Shown piece by piece: positions 24,242 through 32,812 of a stretch of DNA of 38,401 nt. The stretch's first letter is position 1. The number at the start of each line of letters is the position of its first letter. Position numbers and translations under genes: made by a program. Origin of the DNA: Chitinophaga pinensis (GTDB lineage: Bacteria > Bacteroidota > Bacteroidia > CAMBQF01); assembly GCA_945869825.1 (NCBI GenBank), contig CAMBQF010000010.1, positions 1 to 38,401 on the forward strand, given 5' to 3'. Below the pieces are notes generated by a model. That model did no database searches. It saw only the letters and a program-made list of their open reading frames with translations, and was not told where the DNA came from.

Positions 24242-25402
24242 CTAATTGTTAGGTGCTAATAATGAACTTAAAGGTACAATGTTTACCCCTTTAAAATAAA
24301 AAGAGATAATTTGTTTGTAGCCATAGCCTTTTCGTGCCATGTTCGATGAACCTTCCTGGCAAAGCCCCACACCATGCCCGTAGCCGCGCCCACATAAAAA
24401 CACATCATTGCCAGACTTGTATACTGAGAAAAATGTAGATCGCAATTTTAAGTCGGAACGCATTTGCTTTAATGGCACCTTTTGATTTTTTGCAACGTAA
24501 TATAACATGCGCGTTGGCTGGTCGAATTGAAAGAGCAAAGTATCTTTGTCGTTAGGCTTAATACCGGCCATGCCCATAAAGTATTTAGTCCATTCATCGG
24601 CCTTAATGCATTTTTCCCAATAAGCACCAGGGCTGCTTGTACAAAAAGTATCGGTAATGGATCTTAAGTAAGGTACTGCATGGTTCCAAACATCTTCGCT
24701 ATTGGCAGTTTGCCCGCCGCAATTGGCGCTAAAAGCAGCATCAATGGGTTTGTTGTTGTAAGTTACTATTTCGCCACGGGTTAGCACAGTAGCGCTGTCT
24801 ATAGCATTATTTGGTTTGCCCTTGCCATTGTATACCTGGCAATGCACCTTATCGCATAAATTAAAAAACTCTGCCTTGTGCTTGTTTATATTAGTAAGCG
24901 CATACGTGCGCGATATTACGGCCTGCACCTTATATAATTCCAACGTATGATCTTTTCCTACTTCGGCACGCAGTACATCATCAACATATTGTTCTAGTAA
25001 AACATAATTTACAAACTTAACTTTTCCATCATTAGCAGCCATACGCAGGTTTCCATCGTATATCGGTGGTACCTTTACCGTAGGGGTTAGTATAGTAAAT
25101 GTTGCGGTACTATCTAACCCTTGCAGGGTTACGTTTTTAGATTCTGTTATGCCAGTGTCGTTTTTAAAAATCAGTTTCCAGCTGTTTACGGTAAACGATA
25201 TTAAATCGCCATCGGTAACTACCCTAACTGTATCATTTTTTTCATCTAAAAGAAAGTACCGCCCTGACTCAATTTTAATTTGAAAGTCTTTTATTGTTTT
25301 ATCGCCTAAAATGCCAATAGCCAGTTGCGGGTTGACCGATGTTATCTGACCCTTACAAACTGTTGTTATAATAATCAGGTATAAAAGGAAGGTACGTTTC
25401 AT
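24242..25402 (-). CDS. SpoIID/LytB-domain exported protein
   Basis: The 386-aa protein has a signal peptide (cleavage near CKGQ, about residue 19). It contains a SpoIID domain from about residue 120, with NYVLLEQYVDDVLRAEVG, AVISRTYALTN, SANCGGQTANSEDVW and the closing GRGYGHGVGLCQEGSSNMAR. SpoIID-type proteins act as lytic transglycosylases on peptidoglycan in sporulating bacteria; in this non-sporulating group they probably work on the cell wall. Its ATG overlaps the lpxB stop by one base, so translation is coupled. The kir gene follows after 2 bp. Confidence 0.9.
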   Translation of the reverse strand: MKRTFLLYLIIITTVCKGQITSVNPQLAIGILGDKTIKDFQIKIESGRYFLLDEKNDTVRVVTDGDLISFTVNSWKLIFKNDTGITESKNVTLQGLDSTATFTILTPTVKVPPIYDGNLRMAANDGKVKFVNYVLLEQYVDDVLRAEVGKDHTLELYKVQAVISRTYALTNINKHKAEFFNLCDKVHCQVYNGKGKPNNAIDSATVLTRGEIVTYNNKPIDAAFSANCGGQTANSEDVWNHAVPYLRSITDTFCTSSPGAYWEKCIKADEWTKYFMGMAGIKPNDKDTLLFQFDQPTRMLYYVAKNQKVPLKQMRSDLKLRSTFFSVYKSGNDVFLCGRGYGHGVGLCQEGSSNMARKGYGYKQIISFYFKGVNIVPLSSLLAPNN

Positions 25403-26490
25403 TAGTTATTTAAGTAATCAATAATAATACCAGCAGCGCGCGCCGAAGCGCCAGTGCCGCCCAGTTTTTGTTTTAGCTCATCATAATCGGCCAGCATACG
25501 GTTTCGGTTTTCTTCATTTATTATAATAGCGTCCAATTCTTTTTGCAGGTTATGAGTGGTAAGTTCATCTTGAATCAGCTCTTTCACCGCGGGCCTGTCC
25601 AGTATCAGGTTTACTAATGATATATATTTTACTTTGATTAGTTGCTTGGCAATTAAATACGATATATTGCTGCCTTTGTAACAAACAACCTGTGGCGTAT
25701 TAAGCAAGGCTGTTTCCAGTGTAGCCGTGCCCGATGTTACCATGGCGGCAGTAGCATTGGTAATTACATCGTAGGTTTTACCGGTAACAAACCGCGCACC
25801 GGTTTTCCCCAATAATGGTTTATAAAATTCAGCTGTTTGGCCCGGGGCACCTGCTACTACAAAATCAAATTGTGGAAAGTAGGGCATAGCACTCAGCATT
25901 ATGGGCAGCATCTTTTCTATCTCCTGCTTACGGCTGCCGGGTAACACTGCTATGTATGGCTTCTCAGGCCTATTGGGTAATGGCCTTTCAGCAATGGCAT
26001 CAAGCAAGGGATGTCCTACAAAGTGTACTTTGTAGTTAAAGCGTAGGTAAAACTCTTCTTCAAACGGCAGTATTACCAGCATCAAATCAACGTTGCGTTT
26101 TATCTGGTGTACACGCGACTGTTTCCATGCCCATATTTGGGGTGATATATAATAAATAACTTTTATGTCTTGCTGTTTGGCCCACTTGGCAATTCGCAGG
26201 TTAAAGCCCGGATAGTCTACCAATATAATAGCATCGGGCTTATATGCCAGTATATCCTGCTTGCAAAAGCTAATGTTGTTTAATATAGTGCGCAGGTTCA
26301 TGGTAACTTCAATAAAGCCCATAAAAGCAAGTTCGCGGTAGTCTTTAACAATGTCTGCCCCCTGTTTACGCATCAAATCGCCACCCCAAGCGCGGAACTG
26401 TGCACTGGTATCAGCTAATTTAATATGCTTTATCAGGTTAGATGCATGCAAATCGCCAGAGGCTTCGCCTGCTACTATGTAGTACTTCAT
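25402..26490 (-). CDS. lpxB: Lipid-A-disaccharide synthase
   Basis: LpxB joins UDP-diacylglucosamine and lipid X in lipid A synthesis at the inner-membrane face. I start at the ATG at 26490 (362 aa, MKYYIVAGEASGDLHASNL), where the family begins; an in-frame frame upstream to 26556 adds 22 residues lacking family features. Conserved segments include YYISPQIWAWKQSR and LPGSRKQEIEKMLP, and the SGTATLETAL motif of the GT-B fold. It is the first gene of a compact operon with a SpoIID-like protein and a K+ channel. Other lipid A genes are not in the window. Confidence 0.95.
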   Translation of the reverse strand: MKYYIVAGEASGDLHASNLIKHIKLADTSAQFRAWGGDLMRKQGADIVKDYRELAFMGFIEVTMNLRTILNNISFCKQDILAYKPDAIILVDYPGFNLRIAKWAKQQDIKVIYYISPQIWAWKQSRVHQIKRNVDLMLVILPFEEEFYLRFNYKVHFVGHPLLDAIAERPLPNRPEKPYIAVLPGSRKQEIEKMLPIMLSAMPYFPQFDFVVAGAPGQTAEFYKPLLGKTGARFVTGKTYDVITNATAAMVTSGTATLETALLNTPQVVCYKGSNISYLIAKQLIKVKYISLVNLILDRPAVKELIQDELTTHNLQKELDAIIINEENRNRMLADYDELKQKLGGTGASARAAGIIIDYLNN

Positions 26491-26664
26491 TGTTCTTAAA
26501 ATTAATCCATCTAATAGTGCTATTAAAACTTCATTTTTAAATGTATAAACAGACAAAATGGCTTGTTTATTGATAAGTAAACGACAAAAAGTCGTATTTT
26601 GTTGCTTGGTATTGAATTTGAAATAAGGATTATATCAATTATAAACTTAAAAAAATTAAATACC

Positions 26665-27099
26665 ATGACACTAGTAAAATTTAAAAAGAATGCTCCTGCC
26701 GACTTTATGAACTCGTTTTTTAACGATGTATGGAGTAGTGAGTTTACTCCACTAAACCGTGCTTACGGTCGTTCTGTAGCTGTTAACATTGCCGAGACAG
26801 ACCAAAACTTTACCTTATACTTTGCAGCCCCCGGCTTTACCAAAGAAGGTATAAAAGTAAAATTAGACGGCGACACCTTAACTGTATCTGCTGAAGCGAA
26901 AGCAGAAAATGCAGAGGTTAAAGAAAACTTTAAGCGCCGCGAGTTTGTACACACATCATTCAGCCGCTCTTTTACATTACCAGATACTATTGATGGCGAA
27001 AAAATTGAAGGCAAATACGAAAACGGAATTTTATCCGTTGTATTACCAAAAAAAGCGAATGATAAGCAAACAAGCGTTCGCGAGATTAACTTAAATTAA
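26665..27099 (+). CDS. Small heat-shock protein, Hsp20 family
   Basis: The 144-aa ATP-independent chaperone holds unfolding proteins. I start at the ATG at 26665 (MTLVKFKKNAPADFMNSFF) rather than an in-frame TTG at 26599. The alpha-crystallin domain spans about residues 35-135: VNIAETDQNFTLYFAAPGF, KLDGDTLTVSAE and the closing ENGILSVVLPKK. The short C-terminal tail lacks an obvious IxI motif. The gene diverges from lpxB and ends in a strong terminator. A small hairpin (ACGAC/GTCGT) at 26581-26595 lies in the spacer. Confidence 0.95.
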   Translation: MTLVKFKKNAPADFMNSFFNDVWSSEFTPLNRAYGRSVAVNIAETDQNFTLYFAAPGFTKEGIKVKLDGDTLTVSAEAKAENAEVKENFKRREFVHTSFSRSFTLPDTIDGEKIEGKYENGILSVVLPKKANDKQTSVREINLN

Positions 27100-27130
27100 G
27101 ACCTTATCATACAGTTTGTGAACAGTTAAT

Positions 27131-27168
27131 GGCCTTGGTCTCTATGAGATTGAGGCCTTTTCTTTTTT
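27131..27168 (+). terminator. Terminator of hsp20 gene
   Basis: GGCCTTGGTCTC (27131-27142) pairs with GAGATTGAGGCC (27146-27157), 12 pairs including three G-U, with a 3-nt loop and a TTTTCTTTTTT tail. Confidence 0.8.
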
Positions 27169-29476
27169 AGTTCACCAGCATAATTTTGGTTACGTTGGTT
27201 TGCGTACCATCAGTATTGGTGCTAAATACAAGGTAAACGCCTGTTTTAGCGCGGTCGCCGTTAAAGTCGTTTCCATTCCATACGGCAGTTCCGCCATTGG
27301 CCCTGGTCTGGTAAACCACGCGGCCGGCAATATCGGTTATTTTAACGTCGGCATCGCGGACTAGTCCTTTTATAGCAATAGGGCCTGTATAGTTTGGCCT
27401 TACAGGATTTGGGAAAGCGTAAACTTTACCATAGGTATCTAATCCTTCAGTAGCATCACCGCGGTACGATACCAAGCCCTCATCAGTAGCAATAAAAACC
27501 TCGCCGGTTTCAGAGTTAATAGCAATACTGAATATAGTGTTAGACAACAATGGGCTATTATCAATATTGAAATTATATATCTGCTGGCTACCATCGGCAG
27601 ATATTAAAAACACCCCGCCCTTTTCTGTTCCAATCCATTTACGGTTTGCACCATCAACCACAATACAGGTAATTTTTTCGTTTTCTAACAAGGGGTAAAA
27701 AAAGCCCCCTTCTACAATACCTGGCTTTTGTGCATCAAAATTGCTGCCAGTAAAAATAGCCTCTGGCGAGTAAAATACGCATACCCCTTTGCCTGTGCCC
27801 ACCCAAACCTGGCCATCCAAATCTTCAACAACTACACGAACATCCTCGTCGGGCAAAGCACCTGCCCCTGCTGATGTGGAAAGTATACGGCGCTTATTGG
27901 CAGGTATGGTTCCATTCTCATCTTTAAATACCAATATGCCCCCCCCCCGAGCCAGTACTGCCCATTTTTGCCCATAGCTGTCTATAATTAAGGGTCCGGT
28001 AAATTTGTTATTTAATAGGGTGCCAAAGTTAAAGGCGGTAAATGTTCCGTCTTTGGTACGGCGTATTATACCACTTTGATTGAAGGCATTGGTAAACCAA
28101 AGGGTGCCGTTAGTTTCAAAAGCGGCGCCGGCTGTATAGGTTTGTCCCTGGCCAACTAATATGGTATTGCTACTATTTGCTGCTGTGTATCTTATAAACT
28201 CGTTGTTTTTAAACTCTATAAGCCCACGGCCCCACGATGTGAAATAGGCGTGGTTAGGGTCGGTAGGGTCTATTGCGGCAGCCATATAATCCCACGAGTT
28301 ATTTAAGACTGTATCAGTAGCACGTGTGCGGTTCATCCAGTTAGAACCATCATATACAGATACCTGGCCAAAGTTGAAAGGGCTTTGGTAGTATATCGTT
28401 CCACCGGGCACTGTCCATAACTTACCTTTGTTAAAAACCATGTTTAACGTACCTTTTTGCTGCGGGCCAATAGGGGTAACCCTTTGCTCAGGCAAGTTAC
28501 CGCCACTAACATAGGCGCCGTTGTTCTTATCAGCTACCCACAGGTTGCCTAAGTCATCATATGTAGCTTCGTTAGGGTTTAGTGTACCATCGTTAAGTAC
28601 AGTAACCTGGTATTGTAAATTTCCGGTAGCATCATAAACGTAAGATCCTAAATAGCAGCTGACAATAAGCTTTTCGTTAGATGCTATAAGTGTATTTGTG
28701 CGGAAATGAAAATCGGCAGAACGGTCTACCCAATCAGCACCATTGTAAACAAAACAGGTGTCGGTTGTTAAAGTAGGGTTTGAGTAGTTGGCATATAGTT
28801 TATTGTGCACAAACACAACTGCATTTATTCTGCTGTTTGTTCCGTTTGGCAAGCCAGTATCAACTGACCAGTTGTTAAAATCATTTAAAAAGGGATTACT
28901 CAATTGGGCTTTGTATAAGCCAATATCAGTTGCTGCGTAAAGGTAGGTGCCATCTGTAGCTGTCTGGCTTACGTTTATATTAGAGCCGTTAGGGCCAATA
29001 ATATAAGTTTCTTCAAATTCTTTATTGGGTATGTTGAATACAGAAATACCAAAATTAGTTGCTATATAAGCCTTCTCGCCAATAAACATAATGTTGTTTA
29101 TGGTCTTTTTACCTAATATGCTGGTGCTGCGTTTTATATCAGAATAATTCTCAATGGTTTTGCCGTCAATTATTAAATCCATGTTGCCATTGTTGTAGCC
29201 AATAACAAGGGTTTTTAGGTTTTTATTGTAGCGCACAACGGTAGCGCCAATGTCAGAGAGGCCTGATACTTTAGACAAACGGGTTACAGAATTATCAACA
29301 AGGTCGTAATAAAACACACCTGTCTCAGCAGCTACATAAATGCGGTTTCCGGCAGGAGCAACGGAAAGGCCTTTGTTGTAAGGTAAATGGTCCCTCCACT
29401 GGCCAACGCCAACCTGCTGTGCATTTGCAAAAAGCACAACAAATATTGATAATGATAATAAAACAAGCTTCTTCAT
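27167..29476 (-). CDS. porZ: T9SS attachment-complex protein PorZ
   Basis: PorZ is a surface component of the T9SS attachment complex, which processes cargo and links it to anionic lipopolysaccharide. The 769-aa length is close to P. gingivalis PorZ (~776 aa). A signal peptide (cleavage near ANAQQ) is followed by two beta-propellers, beginning WRDHLPYNKGLSVA, with NRIYVAAETGVFYYD and GLSDIGATVVRYN, and a C-terminal sorting domain beginning FPNPVRPNYTGPIAI. Partners PorU, PorV and PorQ are not in the window. The gene is 38 bp downstream of nadD. A G10 run on the coding strand (27939-27948) encodes RGGG near residue 510. Confidence 0.88.
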   Translation of the reverse strand: MKKLVLLSLSIFVVLFANAQQVGVGQWRDHLPYNKGLSVAPAGNRIYVAAETGVFYYDLVDNSVTRLSKVSGLSDIGATVVRYNKNLKTLVIGYNNGNMDLIIDGKTIENYSDIKRSTSILGKKTINNIMFIGEKAYIATNFGISVFNIPNKEFEETYIIGPNGSNINVSQTATDGTYLYAATDIGLYKAQLSNPFLNDFNNWSVDTGLPNGTNSRINAVVFVHNKLYANYSNPTLTTDTCFVYNGADWVDRSADFHFRTNTLIASNEKLIVSCYLGSYVYDATGNLQYQVTVLNDGTLNPNEATYDDLGNLWVADKNNGAYVSGGNLPEQRVTPIGPQQKGTLNMVFNKGKLWTVPGGTIYYQSPFNFGQVSVYDGSNWMNRTRATDTVLNNSWDYMAAAIDPTDPNHAYFTSWGRGLIEFKNNEFIRYTAANSSNTILVGQGQTYTAGAAFETNGTLWFTNAFNQSGIIRRTKDGTFTAFNFGTLLNNKFTGPLIIDSYGQKWAVLARGGGILVFKDENGTIPANKRRILSTSAGAGALPDEDVRVVVEDLDGQVWVGTGKGVCVFYSPEAIFTGSNFDAQKPGIVEGGFFYPLLENEKITCIVVDGANRKWIGTEKGGVFLISADGSQQIYNFNIDNSPLLSNTIFSIAINSETGEVFIATDEGLVSYRGDATEGLDTYGKVYAFPNPVRPNYTGPIAIKGLVRDADVKITDIAGRVVYQTRANGGTAVWNGNDFNGDRAKTGVYLVFSTNTDGTQTNVTKIMLVN

Positions 29477-29514
29477 TTAATATTATATACCTGCTAAACG
29501 CAGGAAACGTAAAA

Positions 29515-30090
29515 TTATTTCTTATAAAAATTCATTTCCGAAATATACTTATAAACCGCTTCAGGCAACATAAACCTCACACTTTTACCCTCTTTAATGG
29601 CATTACGTATGTATGTGGCCGATATTTCCATTAAGGGTGCATCTATCCACATTACCCGTGGGTGGTTTTTCAGGTTGCCCCCGTCATAACCAGGGCGCGG
29701 GTATACATACAACTCGCTCAGATCTATTAGTTGCTCATAGTTTTTCCATTTGGTAAAACTCTCCAGATTGTCGGCACCTAACAGCAATTTAAAAGTATGT
29801 TTGGGGTATTTTTCAGTAAGCCGTAAAATAGTATTTATGGTATACGATGGAACAGGCATTTTAAATTCAATATCAGATACCTTTAGCTTTTTACAATCGT
29901 CAACCGCCAGTTTAGCCATTGCCAGCCTGTGGGTGTTAGATAGTAAGGTGCTTTTATTTTTAAACGGGTTGTGCGGAGACACTACCAACCATACCTGATC
30001 AAGCCCGCTGTTTTCTGCAATATATTCAGCTATAACTAAATGCCCTGTGTGTATGGGGTTAAACGAACCGAAGAATAAACCAACCTTCAT
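29515..30090 (-). CDS. nadD: Nicotinate-nucleotide adenylyltransferase
   Basis: NadD transfers AMP to nicotinate mononucleotide to form deamido-NAD in the cytosol. The 191-aa protein has the nucleotidyltransferase motif GSFNPIHTGHLVIAEY with H14-T-G-H17, and the C-terminal ISATYIRNAI motif that contacts ATP. A perfect −7 element TACTTTTG on the minus strand (30095-30102) ends 4 nt before its ATG, which implies a leaderless message. porZ follows 38 bp downstream on the same strand, so the two likely share a transcript. Confidence 0.95.
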   Translation of the reverse strand: MKVGLFFGSFNPIHTGHLVIAEYIAENSGLDQVWLVVSPHNPFKNKSTLLSNTHRLAMAKLAVDDCKKLKVSDIEFKMPVPSYTINTILRLTEKYPKHTFKLLLGADNLESFTKWKNYEQLIDLSELYVYPRPGYDGGNLKNHPRVMWIDAPLMEISATYIRNAIKEGKSVRFMLPEAVYKYISEMNFYKK

Positions 30091-30094
30091 ATTA

Positions 30095-30102
30095 CAAAAG
30101 TA
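30095..30102 (-). promoter_or_regulatory. −7 element of nadD, 4 nt before ATG
   Basis: Minus-strand TACTTTTG matches TAnnTTTG exactly and is separated from the nadD ATG (30088-30090) by TAAT. The pattern repeats those of purL and the phosphoribosyltransferase. No strong −33 element is visible. Confidence 0.55.
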
Positions 30103-30166
30103 TGAAATTGGGATGCTGTTAGGGTTAAATAATTTTCACGGAATAGGTTTTTGAATTGTTTTTGTA

Positions 30167-30174
30167 TAAGTTTG
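30167..30174 (+). promoter_or_regulatory. −7 element of second collagen-like gene
   Basis: TAAGTTTG matches TAnnTTTG. It is 22 nt before the ATG at 30197, so a leader of about 17 nt is expected. A TTTG at 30150-30153 is only 13 nt upstream. Confidence 0.5.
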
Positions 30175-30196
30175 AGTAAACCAAACATCATTATTT

Positions 30197-31321
30197 ATGA
30201 AGAAAATATTACTACTAATTTCAGTTTTAGCGGGTTTTGCAGTAAATGCGCAAGCTCCACCACAAGGTATAAATTATCAGGCTGTAGCCCGCGATAATAC
30301 TGGTAGTATATTGGCAAATGCTACTATATCAATAAAATTCAGTATTATTAATGATTTAGTAAACAACGTTACATTGTACCAGGAAACTCATACCAATGTT
30401 GTTACCAACCAGTTTGGCCTATTCTCTTTAGTTATAGGGCAGGGAGCGCAAACGGGTGGTACGTTGCCTAATTTTACCGCTATACCTTGGGGCACGGTTA
30501 CACCTTTTTTAAAAGTGGAGGCTAACCCCGGAACAGGTTTTATAGATATGGGAACGATGAAATTTTGGAGTGTTCCGTACGCAATGTACGCCGGTAATGG
30601 CGGAGGTGGCGGTGCCACCGGTCCAACAGGTCCTACCGGTGTGGCAGGCGTTGCAGGCCAAAATGGTTCTACTGGCCCTCAAGGCCCTGTAGGACCAGCA
30701 GGACCTACCGGACAACAAGGTCAGCAAGGCTTAATAGGCCCCGGTGGAGCTGCAGGCCCAACTGGCCCACAAGGACAACAAGGAGCCCAAGGCCCGGCGG
30801 GAGCCCCAGGTGCAGCTGGTGCGCAAGGTCCACAAGGTAATCAAGGCCCAACAGGTCCTGGTGGGTTAAATGGTATAACGGGCTCTACAGGACCTCAAGG
30901 TCCTACAGGTCCATCTGGTGCTAACGGCGCTACAGGCCTGCAAGGTCCAACAGGCGCATCGTTAAGTATGGGTATGTTTACACCTGTTGATGTTGTTAGT
31001 GGCTCTGGCTCTACAGGTTGGACTACCTACAACGCAGTAGGCTCTGTGCCAGCTGGTACACGTTTTGTTATTTTAGAGGCAGAGGTTGCACAGTCTGGCC
31101 CCGATGGCGGCGATGTTGATTCGCACATCAGAATCAGATCAAGCACCGGACAACCATCTTTTATACTGCTAAGGGCCAGAAATGCTGGCGATGGAGATAA
31201 TTCTGCATGGGCAGGGCAGGGTATATTCCCGGTATCAGCAACAAGTACTTTTGATTATATTATAGAAGCCCCTGGTTTTAATGGTGGTTATACCCTTAGG
31301 TTAATTGGTTACATACAGTAA
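30197..31321 (+). CDS. Collagen-like secreted fibre protein, second paralogue
   Basis: The 374-aa protein shares the head domain of the 9088-10509 protein: signal peptide ending NAQA, GINYQAVARDNTGS, YQETHT, NQFGLFSLVIGQGAQ and FWSVPYAMYAGN (about 20-135). The Gly-X-Y region is shorter (about 139-254) and less regular, with GPTGPTGVAG and GPQGQQGAQG types. The C-terminal tip (about 255-374) is different, with GWTTYNAVGSVPAGTRF and DSHIRIRSSTGQPSF, and looks like a beta sandwich of unknown family. No T9SS sorting domain is visible. The tip change on a common base suggests different binding targets. A strong terminator follows. Confidence 0.88.
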   Translation: MKKILLLISVLAGFAVNAQAPPQGINYQAVARDNTGSILANATISIKFSIINDLVNNVTLYQETHTNVVTNQFGLFSLVIGQGAQTGGTLPNFTAIPWGTVTPFLKVEANPGTGFIDMGTMKFWSVPYAMYAGNGGGGGATGPTGPTGVAGVAGQNGSTGPQGPVGPAGPTGQQGQQGLIGPGGAAGPTGPQGQQGAQGPAGAPGAAGAQGPQGNQGPTGPGGLNGITGSTGPQGPTGPSGANGATGLQGPTGASLSMGMFTPVDVVSGSGSTGWTTYNAVGSVPAGTRFVILEAEVAQSGPDGGDVDSHIRIRSSTGQPSFILLRARNAGDGDNSAWAGQGIFPVSATSTFDYIIEAPGFNGGYTLRLIGYIQ

Positions 31322-31350
31322 TCTTCCTTTATTACTGGCTTGTTTTTTGT

Positions 31351-31380
31351 AGGGCTAACCACATGGTTAGCCCTTTGTTT
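31351..31380 (+). terminator. Terminator of second collagen-like gene
   Basis: AGGGCTAACCA (31351-31361) and TGGTTAGCCCT (31364-31374) form a perfect 11-bp stem with a CA loop, followed by TTGTTTTTA. Confidence 0.8.
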
Positions 31381-31427
31381 TTAGGCAAACTGGTAAAATA
31401 AAGTAATTTAGCCAGCGTTTACACCTC

Positions 31428-32432
31428 GTGACCAAGTCGATAGTAAAATATAAAGTACGCCTAATGCGCTTTGTTTTTGTGGCAGGCGTGCTGCTGGCTA
31501 TTGGTAAATTTATAGCATATTTCTTAACACACTCCAACGCCATACTAAGTGATGCGATGGAATCTATAATAAATGTGGTTGCGGGTGCTATAGCAACTTT
31601 TGGAGTTAGTTTTGCTGCCCAGCCAAAAGATGAAGACCACCCTTACGGTCATGGGAAAATTGAGTTCCTATCGGCAGGGGCAGAGGGGGGATTAATTTTT
31701 TTGGCCGGCCTTTTTATTATATATAAAGCCATTGCCAGCTTTTTTGAACCTCAAGAATTTCACAACCTTGATATTGGTATAATACTAACAGCAGCAGCAG
31801 GCTCTATCAATTTTTTGCTTGGCGGGTTATTGTTAAGGGAAGGAAGGAAACACCATTCAGCTTTGTTAATTGCCGATGGTAAGCATTTGCTTACAGATAC
31901 CGTTACCAGTATTGGTGTGGTTGCGGGTGTATTTGCCGTGTATGTTACTGGTTATGAATGGTTAGACAGTGCTACCGCCATTGTATTTGCCTTGTATATT
32001 TTATATACTGGGTATAAGTTGGTGCAAGAGGCTACCGTTACCCTGCTGGACAAGGCCGATTATGATAAACTGAAAGAACTGGTTAAGCTGTTTAAAGAAA
32101 ACAGGCGCGAAAAGTGGATAGATATACACAACCTACGCACCCAAAAGTATGGAACTGATTTGCACGTAGATTGCCATATTACACTGCCATGGTACGATAC
32201 GTTAGAAGAATCGCATAAAGAGGTAGATCACCTGCGAGATATGGTGCAGGAAAACATGAAGTACGATGTGGAGTTTTTTATCCATGCCGACCCTTGTGTG
32301 CCGCCCAAAAGCTGCGAGGTTTGCACATTAAAGGACTGCCCGGTGCGCCGTGCGCCGTTTATACGTAAAATAGACTGGTCCTTGGAAACACTGCTGCCTA
32401 ACCAAAAGCATAGTATTAAAGAAGGGGAGTAG
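31428..32432 (+). CDS. Cation diffusion facilitator transporter with Cys-rich tail
   Basis: CDF proteins export divalent metals such as Zn2+, Fe2+ or Mn2+ by proton antiport. The 334-aa protein starts at GTG 31428; the next ATG (31464) would remove residues before the first helix. It has about six membrane helices (about 12-205), with SNAILSDAMESI in helix 2 and the HxxxD of ADGKHLLTDTVTS in helix 5, then a cytoplasmic domain (about 210-290). An unusual cysteine cluster C-x5-C-x2-C-x4-C (PCVPPKSCEVCTLKDCPVRR) ends the protein. The cluster may bind metal or sense it. The gene converges with dgkA with a 2-bp gap. Confidence 0.92.
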   Translation: MTKSIVKYKVRLMRFVFVAGVLLAIGKFIAYFLTHSNAILSDAMESIINVVAGAIATFGVSFAAQPKDEDHPYGHGKIEFLSAGAEGGLIFLAGLFIIYKAIASFFEPQEFHNLDIGIILTAAAGSINFLLGGLLLREGRKHHSALLIADGKHLLTDTVTSIGVVAGVFAVYVTGYEWLDSATAIVFALYILYTGYKLVQEATVTLLDKADYDKLKELVKLFKENRREKWIDIHNLRTQKYGTDLHVDCHITLPWYDTLEESHKEVDHLRDMVQENMKYDVEFFIHADPCVPPKSCEVCTLKDCPVRRAPFIRKIDWSLETLLPNQKHSIKEGE

Positions 32433-32434
32433 TT

Positions 32435-32812
32435 TTATTTAAGCAATAGCTCTATGCGTTCTGCATAAATAAAGTAGGCAATAAATACAGCACCTATAGC
32501 CAAAACTAAAACCCCAGCTGCGGCAATATCTTTTATTAACCCCGCACGCAGGTCTTTTTTAGGATGAAGTAAATCAATAGTACGTTCAATAGCGGTATTA
32601 AAAAACTCGGCACCTATAACCGATGCTACAACCAGGGTTTGCACCATCCACTCAAAGCGCGTTATATGGAAATAAACCCCGGCAAATGTGGTTACAACCA
32701 AAGCGGCAAGGTGAATTTGCACATTGGTTTCGTGCGTAATAACGTGTATCAAACCTTTAAACGAATAGCCGAAGCTTTTGATAAGGCGTGTTATGGAGAA
32801 TAGCTGTTTCAT
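32435..32812 (-). CDS. dgkA: Diacylglycerol kinase family protein
   Basis: The 125-aa integral membrane kinase phosphorylates diacylglycerol or undecaprenol; specificity cannot be read from sequence. It has three hydrophobic helices (about 33-47, 57-70 and 95-115). The active-site segment EFFNTAIERTIDLLHP (about 69-84) and the KKDLRAGLIKDIAAAGVL region are conserved. Its start overlaps the end of the GH36 gene by 4 bp (ATGA), so it is the last gene in a mutarotase-GH36-dgkA operon. Confidence 0.92.
   Translation of the reverse strand: MKQLFSITRLIKSFGYSFKGLIHVITHETNVQIHLAALVVTTFAGVYFHITRFEWMVQTLVVASVIGAEFFNTAIERTIDLLHPKKDLRAGLIKDIAAAGVLVLAIGAVFIAYFIYAERIELLLK

Noticed and set aside
26491-26556. 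Longer LpxB with 22 extra N-terminal residues
   Set aside because: The extension lacks family features; LpxB begins at MKYYIVAGEASGD, encoded from 26490.
26599-26664. Longer Hsp20 starting at TTG 26599
   Set aside because: The ATG at 26665 fits the family N-terminus; the upstream part is AT-rich leader-like sequence.
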